Assembly (NCBI GenBank): GCA_021495925.1
Contig: JAKEKT010000006.1
Span: 1-64,000, forward strand
Length of the DNA stretch: 64,000 bases
DNA from: Diplodia intermedia
Lineage: Eukaryota > Ascomycota > Dothideomycetes > Botryosphaeriales > Botryosphaeriaceae
Direction of reading: 5' to 3'
Below the pieces are notes generated by a model. It saw nothing but the letters and a program-made list of their open reading frames with translations, had not been told where the DNA came from and did not search any database. Numbering within the stretch: position 1 is the stretch's first letter; each line of letters starts with the position of its first letter. This document shows positions 11,034-20,442 of this stretch, one piece after another. The translations under genes were made by a program, and so were the position numbers.

Positions 11034-13412
11034 TCACATATTCGCCTCCGCATTGTAGACTCCACCATCCGTGTTCTTCAACTCGTCCATCTCATACACC
11101 CGCTCGGGTAGATCAACGTCTCTCGGGGCGGTAATGATACCAAACTCATGGATTCCATCGAAGCCGCGGCCCCAGTCGCTGCGGCCAAAGAAGCCCACAA
11201 TGCGTTCGTCCGGCCCGGGCTCCAAGACACCGACCCCATCGCTGCAGTCCTCATTGCCGTCGCTGTTGAGCTCGCCGCGGACTGTGCCATCGGCGAGCGT
11301 AGTACGGATCCCAACAAGCTCATCGCGGGCGGCGTGGACCTCGATCTTAGCGATGGGGTTGTTCGGGGAGAGGGCGATCTCTTCAGAGGCGTGACCGCCG
11401 AAGTGGTGCTCCCGACCACCGTTGCTGAATCGCGGGCCCAAGTGCGTCTTGTGGCCATCGGCGTAGTGGAGCACGCCGCCGTCGAGAATAATGCCCACGC
11501 GCATGTCGAAGGCGCTGGCATGGGTGCCTGGCGTGGAAGTGTCAACATCTGAAAGAAACACACGGCCACAGCGGGAGCACTTACGCTTTCCATTGGCATT
11601 GCGATCCGTCAGCAACGCCGCCCATTGCCAGTAGTCGTATCCCTCCTCGCCCTCGTGCTCCTCGATCTCGCCAGACCTGATGGACCGCTTCTGGAGCACA
11701 ATGTCCGAGCCCGGGATGCGGATGAACGACAGCTGCGAGAACAACTTCCAAACATCCGCGACGACCTTCTCTTTGCCGTTGCTGCTAACGACGGACAGTT
11801 TGAGAGGCGTGCCGTCACGACCAAACCTACGCTCCAGCTCATCAACGGTGTACTCTTTCTTCTCCACGGGCCACGCCAACTGCGGCCTTTCTTCCGCCAT
11901 CCCGTTGAACGACACCCGCGACAACCCGCTGAGGGCACTGATGACCAGATGCAGCTCTCCGCCACCCTCCACATTTCCCTTCTGCTCGATCGTCACCCCG
12001 GGGACCGCTCGAGCAGCCTTCCTATCAAGCCTCTCATCGCCGGACACGCGGAAGTGCGGCAACCAGGAGAACGACAGCGCGTCCTTCACATCCCAAACAG
12101 CGGCGTTGCTTTCCCACCCCTGCTCCCCGCAAACCTGCACCGTCTCGGCGTCCCGATGCAGGCCCCTCGCCGTGGCCGGAACGAAATGCTTCACCCAGTC
12201 CCTCGCATACCCCCTCGCCATGATGCCGGTCGTGTGCTGGCACCCCAGGGCGTGGCCCACCTCGTGCAGCATGGCGCCCTGTCCGACGGCACACGCCTCC
12301 CACGCGGTGCCGCACTCGGCGTTGTCGTTGGCGACGCGGAACGTGTCGGTCGCCGTGGCGTCGGTGAGGCAGTGCGGCAGCTCCTCGACGAAGCGCGGCC
12401 AGGCCCAGCACGTGTGCGAGCCGAAGATGCCGAGCGAGATGCCGGTGCGGGCGTCGGGCAGCGGGTTGCCCAGGGCGGCGTGGGCGAGGATCAGGTCGCT
12501 GCCGGGCGAGTAGTGCGAGTCGAGGATGAGGCCGGCGACGACGACCGGGGCGCGGGCGTGGGCGCGGGTGAAGGGCGCGCCGTGGGAGGCCAGCGCGGCG
12601 GTGAAGTGCTTGTGCAGCTTCTGCTTGCGGCGCTCGGGCGCGGCGGCGTTCTGCTGCGCGATGGCGGCGTCGCGCAGCTCCGCCGTCGTCTTGTCGCTGG
12701 CGACGATGTGCACCTTGGCCGTGGCCCGGAACGCCGTCGTCGCCTCGTCGCTGCCGTCGTCGTCGCTCGCGGACGAGAGGAAGGCCGAGGAGACGGTGTC
12801 GGCGCCCCATTCTTCCTCCAGCCGGAACGAGCGCCGGCCGAGGCCTTTGCTGCGGAGGTCCTCTGCTGTCATGGCTTGCCACATGTACGCGGCCATTCGG
12901 AGCTTGGCGACGGCGGCATCGAGGGAGCTGTGGGCGGTGGAGATGCCGCCGGCTTTGCTGGCCGGGCAGTCCATCAGCAGCGGCGAGTCCTTGGCCACCA
13001 TGATGGCAAGGTGAAGGGGTGGGACCTGGATCTGCGGAATGTAGGTGATCATCCGCGTCAGGGAGGTGATGGTCTCATTGGTGTGGATACTCCGCATGGC
13101 GATGCAGATGGTGTTGTCGCCGGGTGTCAGCAGAACCAGGGCTTTGAACACGCAGCCGTCGGCGCTGTGGGACAACGGCCAGCTCTGCGCGGGGAAGATG
13201 TCATGGCCGTCGCAGGACTCTTTGGTTGTAATGAAGATGTGTGAGTCTCGAAGCGCGTGAGGTGGGAGTGGGTTGATGTGGCCGTGGAGAAGGAGGGCGC
13301 GTTGGTGGACGAGACTCGTGTCGGAGGGAGAGAAATTGGTGAGGGTGATCTTCATGAGACTCGTCTCGGAGGGAGACTTGTAGGGGCCCTGCGGCTGCTT
13401 GGTGCGTGCCAT
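11034..13412 (-). CDS. Zinc metallopeptidase, YIL108W-like, with jacalin-like tail
   Basis: The long open frame starting at the ATG at 13412 encodes 792 residues, or 773 if the proposed 57-nt intron (11584-11528) is removed. The middle carries the zinc site HEVGHALGCQH (HExxHxxGxxH, two His plus a third ligand and the catalytic Glu), followed by GIMARGY as in the fungal putative peptidase family containing yeast YIL108W (Pfam Metallopep). The last 150 residues (DGGVLHYADG, HLGPRFSNGG, IVGFFGRSDWGRGFDGIHEFGII) look like a jacalin-type beta-prism lectin domain, so peptidase and carbohydrate binding are joined. No signal peptide is seen, suggesting a cytosolic protein. An ATG 42 nt upstream (13454) is also in frame but adds an unconserved leader. 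Confidence 0.88.
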   Translation of the reverse strand: MARTKQPQGPYKSPSETSLMKITLTNFSPSDTSLVHQRALLLHGHINPLPPHALRDSHIFITTKESCDGHDIFPAQSWPLSHSADGCVFKALVLLTPGDNTICIAMRSIHTNETITSLTRMITYIPQIQVPPLHLAIMVAKDSPLLMDCPASKAGGISTAHSSLDAAVAKLRMAAYMWQAMTAEDLRSKGLGRRSFRLEEEWGADTVSSAFLSSASDDDGSDEATTAFRATAKVHIVASDKTTAELRDAAIAQQNAAAPERRKQKLHKHFTAALASHGAPFTRAHARAPVVVAGLILDSHYSPGSDLILAHAALGNPLPDARTGISLGIFGSHTCWAWPRFVEELPHCLTDATATDTFRVANDNAECGTAWEACAVGQGAMLHEVGHALGCQHTTGIMARGYARDWVKHFVPATARGLHRDAETVQVCGEQGWESNAAVWDVKDALSFSWLPHFRVSGDERLDRKAARAVPGVTIEQKGNVEGGGELHLVISALSGLSRVSFNGMAEERPQLAWPVEKKEYTVDELERRFGRDGTPLKLSVVSSNGKEKVVADVWKLFSQLSFIRIPGSDIVLQKRSIRSGEIEEHEGEEGYDYWQWAALLTDRNANGKRKCSRCGRVFLSDVDTSTPGTHASAFDMRVGIILDGGVLHYADGHKTHLGPRFSNGGREHHFGGHASEEIALSPNNPIAKIEVHAARDELVGIRTTLADGTVRGELNSDGNEDCSDGVGVLEPGPDERIVGFFGRSDWGRGFDGIHEFGIITAPRDVDLPERVYEMDELKNTDGGVYNAEANM

Positions 13413-14207
13413 TGCTGAACTGTGTAAGTCCAGCATCTGCGAGAAGCAGGGCAATGACTTACGGATTGCGAAGACCTAAGATGAAGAAAGCTGAAGTGGG
13501 TGCTGCTGGTCTCAGGGCGTCTTCGACGCGTCCTCGGCGCACCTTTTGTACGCGCGTGGTAACGTGATGGCGTTCATCCTGATTGTCGAAGCGTGACGCC
13601 GAGGCGCGGTGTTGCCTGAATTGTGGCGTTCCTTTCCAGGCAGCACTTGCTAGCGTTGCCGTTTCGGGGTAGCGTTGCCAATTCGGGGTAGCGCTGCCTG
13701 ATTCTGTGGGACCATAATTCATCTCCTCCTGGATGTACCAGAGCGTGGTCCGTCACTGTTGTGCGCTTCCCGGATTTCCATGCCGTTGCAATTTGAGGTG
13801 TTTGGTGGTGAGTTGTATTGGCATGAGGAGCGGAGGGGATGTGACCCGGGGCCCGCCTATATACCCTGCTCTTCGCTGACTAAGCTATTCTGCGTATATT
13901 GCAACACATGCACATGTTGTTCAGACTTCGGCAAGCTGCTCGGGGCATCGTTTTCCTTGTGTCGGGTAGAGATACGAGCAAGGCAGACCAGGCAAACACA
14001 GTAGAGCAGATAACGAAGCTACGAGCGCGGAGTAGAAAGTGCACGGGATGTACCTGCTGCGAAGAAGTAAGGAATGAATGTTGATTTATAGTTCTATGTA
14101 CGAGATGGAGCCTGTTTTATACAGCGCAGGAAACAGGCGGTAAAAACGAGTGGGTATAACCACTAAGTAAAACGAGTGACAGGTAACATGTAGTGTGTAT
14201 CAGCGGC
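13413..14207. other. Intergenic region
   Basis: It holds the promoter of the metallopeptidase and the 3' side of the ribonuclease gene. A short direct repeat around TTCGGGGTAGCG occurs at about 13663-13697. An 87-codon minus-strand frame (13459-13722) has no recognisable feature and is not called. Confidence 0.6.
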
Positions 14208-14914
14208 TTAGGCAGCGGGACAGATTCTGAAATCGTTGTCGTTCCGGCCACGGTGGGTCATGGCAAAGCTAGGTAATCATTAGTGATTGCATTGGAGTAC
14301 AGGCAGTTGTAGAGCAACGTACCAGAAGGACCATCCTTTCCCATCGAAGGCAAGGACAACACGGTCAGTTTTGTTGCCTTTACCCAGTGGGAACTCGGCC
14401 AGTTTCTTGCCCTTGCAATCAGCAGGGAGCACGAGATTGTTGGCGCCGTAGTAATGGGGGTAACCGTCTTTTTGGACGCGAAGCACATTAGATTAGTAGA
14501 ACAATTAAAGTTTCGCCGTGCGCGGTACTTACTAGGACCTCCCGTCTTGATTTTACCGTCCCCTCCTAGCCACTTCTTAGCGGCATTTGCGGCACTCTTA
14601 ACCGCGTTCGCGTCGAAAGTCTCGCTACCCGCGTTGGGGCCTGTATTTGTTAGTAAGAAGACTTGAGATATGTATAAGTAGGAATTGGTCTTACCTTCAC
14701 ACTTAACTGCCGTCGCCGGAGCGCGCTTGTCAATCTCCACGTACACGGCATCCGTAGTATCACGCTTGCCGTCGAGATGCCCAATCTGCGCGTACATAGT
14801 ATCTGCAGATGGCGCATGCTCGACAGCTGTAGATGGCGCGCGCTCGACATTCGTAGGCAGGGCGATGCCAACGCTGGCGACCATAAGCGCAAGAAGAGCC
14901 TGGGAGAGGTGCAT
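14208..14914 (-). CDS. Secreted guanyl-type ribonuclease, T1/N1 family, possibly ribotoxin-like
   Basis: Four exons (14914-14695, 14640-14533, 14467-14323, 14268-14208) separated by canonical 54-, 65- and 54-bp introns give 177 residues. Residues 1-19 are a signal peptide, and Lys-Arg pairs at about 50-51 and 63-64 are Kex2-type sites, so the mature enzyme would start at about 65. The RNase T1/sarcin catalytic set is present in order: YPH, EFPL, DRVV and THRG supply His, Glu, Arg and His. Four Cys suit two disulphides. The family cleaves RNA after G; ribotoxins of the same fold cut the ribosomal sarcin-ricin loop, but whether this protein does so cannot be read from sequence. THRG lies in the last small exon, which strongly supports the splice model. 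A TATAAAA box and a tandem-repeat leader lie upstream. Confidence 0.88.
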
Positions 14915-14956
14915 TTTGCTGGATTTGAAGTCGTAGAGGAAAGGTGTTCGACAAGA

Positions 14957-15044
14957 GAAGTGTTTGACTGATTGGAGAGAAGTGTTTGACTGATTAGAGA
15001 GGAGTGTTTGGTTGATTGGAAAGAGGTGTTTGATTGATGGGGAG
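14957..15044. repeat. 22-bp tandem repeat, four copies, in the ribonuclease 5' leader
   Basis: Four adjacent 22-bp units of the form G(A/G)(A/G)GTGTTTGxxTGATxGxxx, starting at 14957, 14979, 15001 and 15023, lie 43-130 bp upstream of the ribonuclease ATG and downstream of its TATA box, so they are probably transcribed as 5' UTR. Confidence 0.85.
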
Positions 15045-15062
15045 AGCATACAGACAACGGCG

Positions 15063-15069
15063 TTTTATA
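15063..15069 (-). promoter_or_regulatory. TATA box of the ribonuclease gene
   Basis: TATAAAA on the minus strand, about 150 bp upstream of the ribonuclease ATG and just outside the 22-bp repeats. Confidence 0.5.
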
Positions 15070-15536
15070 ATCTGCTTTGGGGAGTCCCATCTATACTGCA
15101 GCCCCCAACTCATCCTATCTTTGGAGACGGAGAGCTGCAGCGGAATGTGCTACGACCCGCACGGCTGTGGAAAACCGTCTCATCTGATTACTGTTGATGC
15201 ACAAAGCTGACATTCCTGTAGCTCGTCAATTACTGTATGGAGGCGGCCAACAACGGCGATCTTGACGATGCTGATGCCTTGAGCTTTTTTTGTGCGCAGG
15301 CAACAGAGATGGTCGTGTGGAAGGTACAACGGTGATCTGAGCGGGGCTGGTGCCCTTGGCTGTGATCTCAGCTTGGTCGATGCCCGCGGCTTTTTTTGGT
15401 GGCCAGCAACGACGATCTTGGCGGGGCGGATGGCTGTGTTCCCGAAGTGGGCTCACGTGTTACTGCGATCGGCTCCTATATCTTGTTGCTTCTGTTAGCT
15501 GCCACCACCACCCCATCTTCTCCATCTTCTCTGAAA
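15070..15536. other. Intergenic region
   Basis: Divergent region between the ribonuclease and the DUF3632 gene. It holds a diffuse duplication around TGGTCGATGCC / GACGATGCTGATGCC (15260-15390), but no gene. Confidence 0.5.
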
Positions 15537-16489
15537 ATGCAGCAAGACTGGGCCTCGAAATTCGAGCAGGAGGGCCACTTTGGCTTTGACGCCGAAGACT
15601 GCAAAACCATCCCCATCCTGCGAGACCTCGTCGCAGCCAAGGACACGCCAGCCACAACAGCCTCGCGCGTCGCCGCCTTCTACGAGGCCCGCCTCAAAGC
15701 CGGCAACAATGATATCCCCTACACCTTCTGGGTGCTCGTGTGCGAAATCATCGCTGTGCACGGCGCCGACAAGGCCATCCGCGAGCGCGTCACCCAGCTC
15801 CTGCTAAGCCTGACGCAAATCATCGTCCTCGACGCCGCTGGCAAGCCCATCGTCGTTCCGGAACTCGACAACGCGTATTGGAGCGAGCTACCGGGCTACA
15901 CGCTCGCCTTCCGCGACAGAATGCACTGTGAGTTGCTGTCATCCTTTACAGAAGGAAGCTGACCCAAACAGGCATTCCTCCCACCGACATCATGGCCGAC
16001 GACGACGAGGAGTGGGAGGACTGGCAGCGGCGCTTCACGAACGGCAACGTCTTCCAGGCCGAGTGGCTGGCCAACGTCGCCAATGCAGGCCCGGCAAGAG
16101 AGCATGCCTCGGCGCGTAACTATGCCGTCTGGAACCTCGGCGGCGCGCTCGAGCCTGGCATCGCCGACACGCCGCTCGGCTACCGCCGCACCGAGATGTG
16201 GATTCCGCAGGCGGCGCAGTGGATTCTCATTGCCGGCCCGTGCATCTGGCAGCTGTGCCGCGACAACTACCGCAACGACGGCTCGCAGGCCCAAGAGCGC
16301 GCCCAGGAGGATGGCGCCGTCAGCGGCTACACATTCACGGGCCCCGAATGGTTCAGCGTGGAGCGTTGGCAGTGGTGGCGGACGCGCTTCACCTACATTG
16401 CGGGGCTGGCACAGGTGACGGCCGAGGTAAGGGAGTGGGCGACGAAGGCAGCGGCGAGGATGCAGGAGATTGGGCATGGCGATTTGTAG
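15537..16489 (+). CDS. DUF3632-type fungal protein
   Basis: Exons 15537-15927 and 15972-16489 with a 44-bp GTGAGT...ACAG intron give 302 residues. The chosen start (MQQDWASKF) follows a CT-rich leader; the frame is open further upstream, but that part is unlike a protein start. The second exon begins CIPPTDIMADDDEEWEDW and contains FxAxxLANVANAGPA, RNYAVWNLGGALEP and AAQWILIAGPCIWQLC, the pattern of the large fungal DUF3632 family (helical, no known activity). No signal peptide or membrane segment is seen. This is a family assignment by pattern only; function unknown. Confidence 0.75.
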
Positions 16490-16708
16490 GCACGAGGTTA
16501 TACGAGTTATCATCACCTGAATTAAAACAATAGCCGTGGAGTAGGTATTAGCGGCAGAAGAAGTGCTTGCAGGTGGAGCATGTTCGTTTCCTACTTGAGC
16601 AGTTGTTTCAACTGCTTCACCTATCCAACTCACCATACCGGCACTTTCAACTCAAGCAATTGCCACAGCCGATGTCACCATCTACACCCTCACCTCACCC
16701 AACGCGGC

Positions 16709-16990
16709 CTACCCCCCAAAGAACTCGCCCTTCGTCACCCACGCCGCCTTCCCATCAACCAAACGTCCTGCACCCCATCTCCCCTTCGATTCAACACAAC
16801 CTCCACTCCGATAAAGCTTTGCCTCCCAATCTCCGTCCCCTCCTCCAGCTCAAACCGCACCCGCGCCCCTCCTCTCCCCTTCCCCCCTCTGCAAAGCTAG
16901 CCACGCACACAGCGCGCTCGAGCCACTGCCACACGCCGTATCATCCAGCCCGACGGCAACCACGGGACCAGCGGTCGCTCTTAGAAGATA
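16709..16990 (-). pseudogene. PhzF-like (phenazine biosynthesis-like) gene remnant
   Basis: Read on the minus strand, three frames in succession give pieces of one family: GLDDTACGSGSSALCAWLALQ, then FELEEGTEIGRQSFIGVEV with DGVQDVWLMG, then AAWVTKGEFFGG and a stop at 16709-16711. DDTACGSGSSAL matches the active-site region of PhzF-type isomerases/epimerases, and the tail is also typical. At least two single-base frameshifts separate the pieces: one in a G/A-rich run near 16860, and one at about 16745 where one missing A would restore the frame. No N-terminal half is seen upstream, so this is a truncated, dead copy of about the last 95 residues. Confidence 0.55.
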
Positions 16991-17227
16991 GTAGGTGATT
17001 CATGGGTCTTGTCATAGGGCGTCATCGGGTTAGCCGAGAGGGAAATGCAGACATCTCGGCGGGCAGAACACCGGATTACTCAATGGCACAGGCAATGTGA
17101 TCGCGAGGAATACAACGTGTTTTTTGTATTAAATATACTAGCACTACTTCAAAAGGAACGTTCTTTGATACCCAAGCACGCTCTGGGGCTGATCAAGTAC
17201 CGCACTCGCCCAGAAGAAAAAACCGCC

Positions 17228-19120
17228 TTAAACGCTCAGAAGGCCACCGAGGCCAACGGAGCCGTAACAGTTGGCGCGCTCGGCACTGCAGTAGGCCTGG
17301 TTGGGATCTCCAGTCGAGCGGCAAGCATCATACTCCTTCTCGCAGCACTCCTGCGCCTGGGCATTGCAAGCCGCAATATTCGGGTCCCCGGAGCTCAAGC
17401 AAGTGTTTTTCTTGTCCGCACAAGCCGCGGCCGTTCCGGTGGCACTAGCAGTGGGGGCGGGAGCAGTGCTGCTCGCCGCAGTGGGGGTGGCTGGCGCAGT
17501 GGTGGCGGATGAGGCAGTGGGCACCGCCGCGGAGGACGAAGACGTGGAGAGCAGGCTGCCGAGGCCGACGGACCCGAAGCAGTTGGCGCGCTCCGCGCTG
17601 CAGTACGCCTGGTTGGGAGAGCCCGTCGAGCGGCAGCTGTCGTAGGCCTTCTCGCAGCACTCGGCGGCCGCCGCGTTGCACGCCGCCAGGTTGGGATCGC
17701 CCGAGCCGACACACTTGTTCTTCGCGTCCGAGCAGGTGGCAGCGGCCGCCGCCGTCGTTGTCGAGGCGGGGGCGCTGCTGCTGGTGGTGGATGGCTTGAT
17801 GCTGATGCTGCTGGATGAGGCCGATGGCACGACAATGCTGCTACTCGCGCCGGAAGGCTTGGGGCAGGCGGGCGCGGCGCCGAAGCTGGACTTGTTGCCC
17901 GTCTGGCAGTTGCTTAGCTGGGCGTTGCAGAAGGCCAGGTTCGGGTCGCCGGAGCTGCGGCACGCGTTGTCGATGGCGGTGCAGTCGGTGCCGTAGGTGA
18001 AGCCGGATGCGGCCGTGGCGTCGCAGAAGGCGCGCTGGGCGGAGCAGAACGAGATGTTGGGGCTGCCCGTGGAGCGGCACGCGCTCTCCTGCTGCTGGCA
18101 GGCGTTGCAGCTTGCCGATGCCGAAGGCACTGCCTGGGTGCTGGATGCCGAGGCCTTGGTGGTGGCGCCTGAAGGCTTGCTGGGCTTGCTGCTTGCTGCA
18201 GATGAAGGCTTGACGGACGAAGACGAAGCAGGCGCGGTGAACGAGACGGGAACGCCGAGACCGACGCTGACGGTGGTGGTGACGACGGGAAGAGTGACGT
18301 AGACCGTGGTGGGCTCGCAAGTATCCACTCCGGTGGCCGGGAAAGTTTCATGCTTCGAGCTGGGTTGGGCCGGAGGGGCACTTGACGGAGGGGCACTGGC
18401 GGGAGGCTTGGAGTTCGCAGTCGACACAGACGTGACGGTGGAAATGACGGTGGTGGGAACGTGAGACTCGGTCATCCAGGTCGAGTATAGCGTCTTCGTG
18501 CCATCATGGCCCGTCGCAGTTGAGCAGGGAACGGTGGTCAAGACGGTGGTGACGACTGTCGTTGTGTAGTACGACGTGGTTGCAATCGACATTGTCTCTG
18601 CAGACGTACTCGGCTTCGGAGTGGGTGTTTGGGAGCAGCCGCCCTTGCACGAGGTAATGGTCATGGTGCTGGTCGTCAACTGGGTGGTGATGTAGGTCGA
18701 AGACTTGTCGTCGGTCATGGTCTTCGTGACAGGGCACGTCGTGACCGTAGTGTAGATGGTAACATCTGTTGTGGACGGCTTCGGCGGCTCCTTGGTAGGG
18801 AGGCTGGAATTGGCGGTAGAAATGGAGCTTCCACTGGAAACAGAGCTCGGTGGAATAATTGTGTCAATCGTAACGGGAGTTGTCGGGTGCGTGAAGTAAG
18901 TGCCGGATGAACCTTGGGAGACGCTTGGAGTGATTATTGCAGGGCTTGTTGGATGGGTTTCCACGCTGTAAGCCTGGGAAGAGACGATGCTGACGGCCGA
19001 AGACGACGAAGGAGGAGGCTGAATAGGGCTCACTGGAGGAGGGGTATTAACGATGACATATGAAGGAGGAGTTGCGAAAGCAACCCCGGCGAGGGCCGCA
19101 ACGGAGAAGAAGTGGCGCAT
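17228..19120 (-). CDS. Secreted Ser/Thr-rich wall protein with repeated Cys modules
   Basis: Single exon, 630 residues from MRHFFSVAALAGVAFATPP, a clear signal peptide. The frame is open upstream of this ATG, but it is the only one followed by a signal sequence. Residues 20 to about 335 are Ser/Thr/Pro-rich with TTT and TVVT runs, as in O-glycosylated wall proteins. From about 335 to the end come six copies of Cx2[ST]G[DS]PNxxxC[NS]Ax4C (for example CRSTGSPNQAYCSAERANC). Two are joined into near-identical modules containing ECCEKxYD and ending GSVGLGxLLS. No convincing GPI-anchor signal ends the protein. It is probably extracellular or wall-bound; the module may bind a wall polymer, but I know of no assigned function. 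Confidence 0.85.
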   Translation of the reverse strand: MRHFFSVAALAGVAFATPPSYVIVNTPPPVSPIQPPPSSSSAVSIVSSQAYSVETHPTSPAIITPSVSQGSSGTYFTHPTTPVTIDTIIPPSSVSSGSSISTANSSLPTKEPPKPSTTDVTIYTTVTTCPVTKTMTDDKSSTYITTQLTTSTMTITSCKGGCSQTPTPKPSTSAETMSIATTSYYTTTVVTTVLTTVPCSTATGHDGTKTLYSTWMTESHVPTTVISTVTSVSTANSKPPASAPPSSAPPAQPSSKHETFPATGVDTCEPTTVYVTLPVVTTTVSVGLGVPVSFTAPASSSSVKPSSAASSKPSKPSGATTKASASSTQAVPSASASCNACQQQESACRSTGSPNISFCSAQRAFCDATAASGFTYGTDCTAIDNACRSSGDPNLAFCNAQLSNCQTGNKSSFGAAPACPKPSGASSSIVVPSASSSSISIKPSTTSSSAPASTTTAAAAATCSDAKNKCVGSGDPNLAACNAAAAECCEKAYDSCRSTGSPNQAYCSAERANCFGSVGLGSLLSTSSSSAAVPTASSATTAPATPTAASSTAPAPTASATGTAAACADKKNTCLSSGDPNIAACNAQAQECCEKEYDACRSTGDPNQAYCSAERANCYGSVGLGGLLSV

Positions 19121-20442
19121 GGTGATAGCGATCGGTGAGACGGCGAAGGTGGATTGCTGATGGATTTCTGGTGAGCGAGTGTTGGGTTGATTGTGGACTT
19201 GATGCTGGTGCTTACGCTGGAATAAATAGTCGACTTGCTCTTGAATCAATAACTATGACGATGGCATTATTGATCTAGCGATTCCATGGCTATTTCCAAA
19301 TGTCCGAGAGCCTTGTGGGGCACTCGTAGCATATACGGGCGCCGTGGCGCCTCGTATGTGATGGCGGCTGGAGTTGTGGAGTTGAATGGAACTATTCTCC
19401 GCCGATGCTGTTTGTCGAGTCTAGCTAACCCGTATCGAGGCCGCTAACCCTCATGTGAGCTTCAGCGACCCGTTCCTGGCTTTCAAGTCGAGTTCTCGGA
19501 TACGTTGATTCCGGAAGTCTGATAGCACTATGTTGGATGGGTACCTCCATCGATGCCACCCGCAGTACAATTTGGAAGAATCTTTTCTTAGATTCAGCAG
19601 TTGCCGTTCCCTCCATCGGACTCTACATATGTGCGACAAGCCTGCATGGTAGTTCCGCGGAACTGTACCTACATGAGTACCGATCAATTTAATATTAGTT
19701 CTGCATCGGTAGAGATCTCTAGTGTTGGAGACCGCGGACAATGTACATTGGAATCCCATGCAGAGATCACTTTCACGGACTGTCCGTCGCCATCGGGCGC
19801 CGGAGCGCGATGCCGCGTCGAACTACCGCAAACTTTCACGGATACGGCGGCCCGGCCGAGAGCACCCGTCAATCCCGAGCGCATAGTGAGGGTCTTTACC
19901 AATGAGAGATGCCAGAATACGAACATCTGCTGGAGGTCAGGAGAGAATGGGTGGCTTCCCCACCAGCAGTGGTAAGCACTTTCGTAGGTGGCGGAGCCAG
20001 CCCATGGTTAGCCGGTGTAGCGCTTTCCCAAGACGGGAAATCTTTGGTCTAGCGTTGCTATCTTTGGTGTCGACTAGCAGTCGTTCCCCCAGAAATACGG
20101 TGCGCTAGTTCGGCTGATCCACCGGGCACCCGTAACCTACCACAACCGCTGTTACTAGCCTCTGTGTGAGCCTTTGTATCTTTTTCCCAGCCTCCGAAAG
20201 AACCACATGGAACTAATTCTTTGCGAAGTTGTGGCAAAATACACCGGAGCTACGAACGGCTGCGGACTTCCCGAGACGAGTGTCAATGTGATCGAATTTG
20301 CGCCACAAAATTCCTCTCCTTTACTTAATCCTTGGATTGCGCCAGTACAGGAACAAATATCCCACATATCAACAGGAAAATTCTAATTTATGGAGCATCA
20401 AATGACATTAGTTTGCGATTGCGGAATACACGGTTTCTAAAT
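19121..20442. other. Intergenic region, 1.3 kb, no gene seen
   Basis: Upstream of the Ser/Thr-rich protein and downstream of the AAA+ gene. The longest open frame (19601-19975, plus) has no motif and no plausible start context. TGGCGGAGCCAG near 19990 resembles hAT transposon ends, but no partner inverted repeat was found. Confidence 0.6.

Noticed and set aside
11625..13244. Long plus-strand frame of 539 codons
   Set aside because: It lies antisense to the metallopeptidase in G+C-rich DNA; composition explains it and it has no domain pattern.
13459..13722. Possible upstream exon of the metallopeptidase
   Set aside because: No splice pair joins it to the main frame and it has no conserved residues.
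19975..20010. hAT-transposon-like end (TGGCGGAGCCAG)
   Set aside because: No matching inverted copy, target-site duplication or transposase was found nearby.
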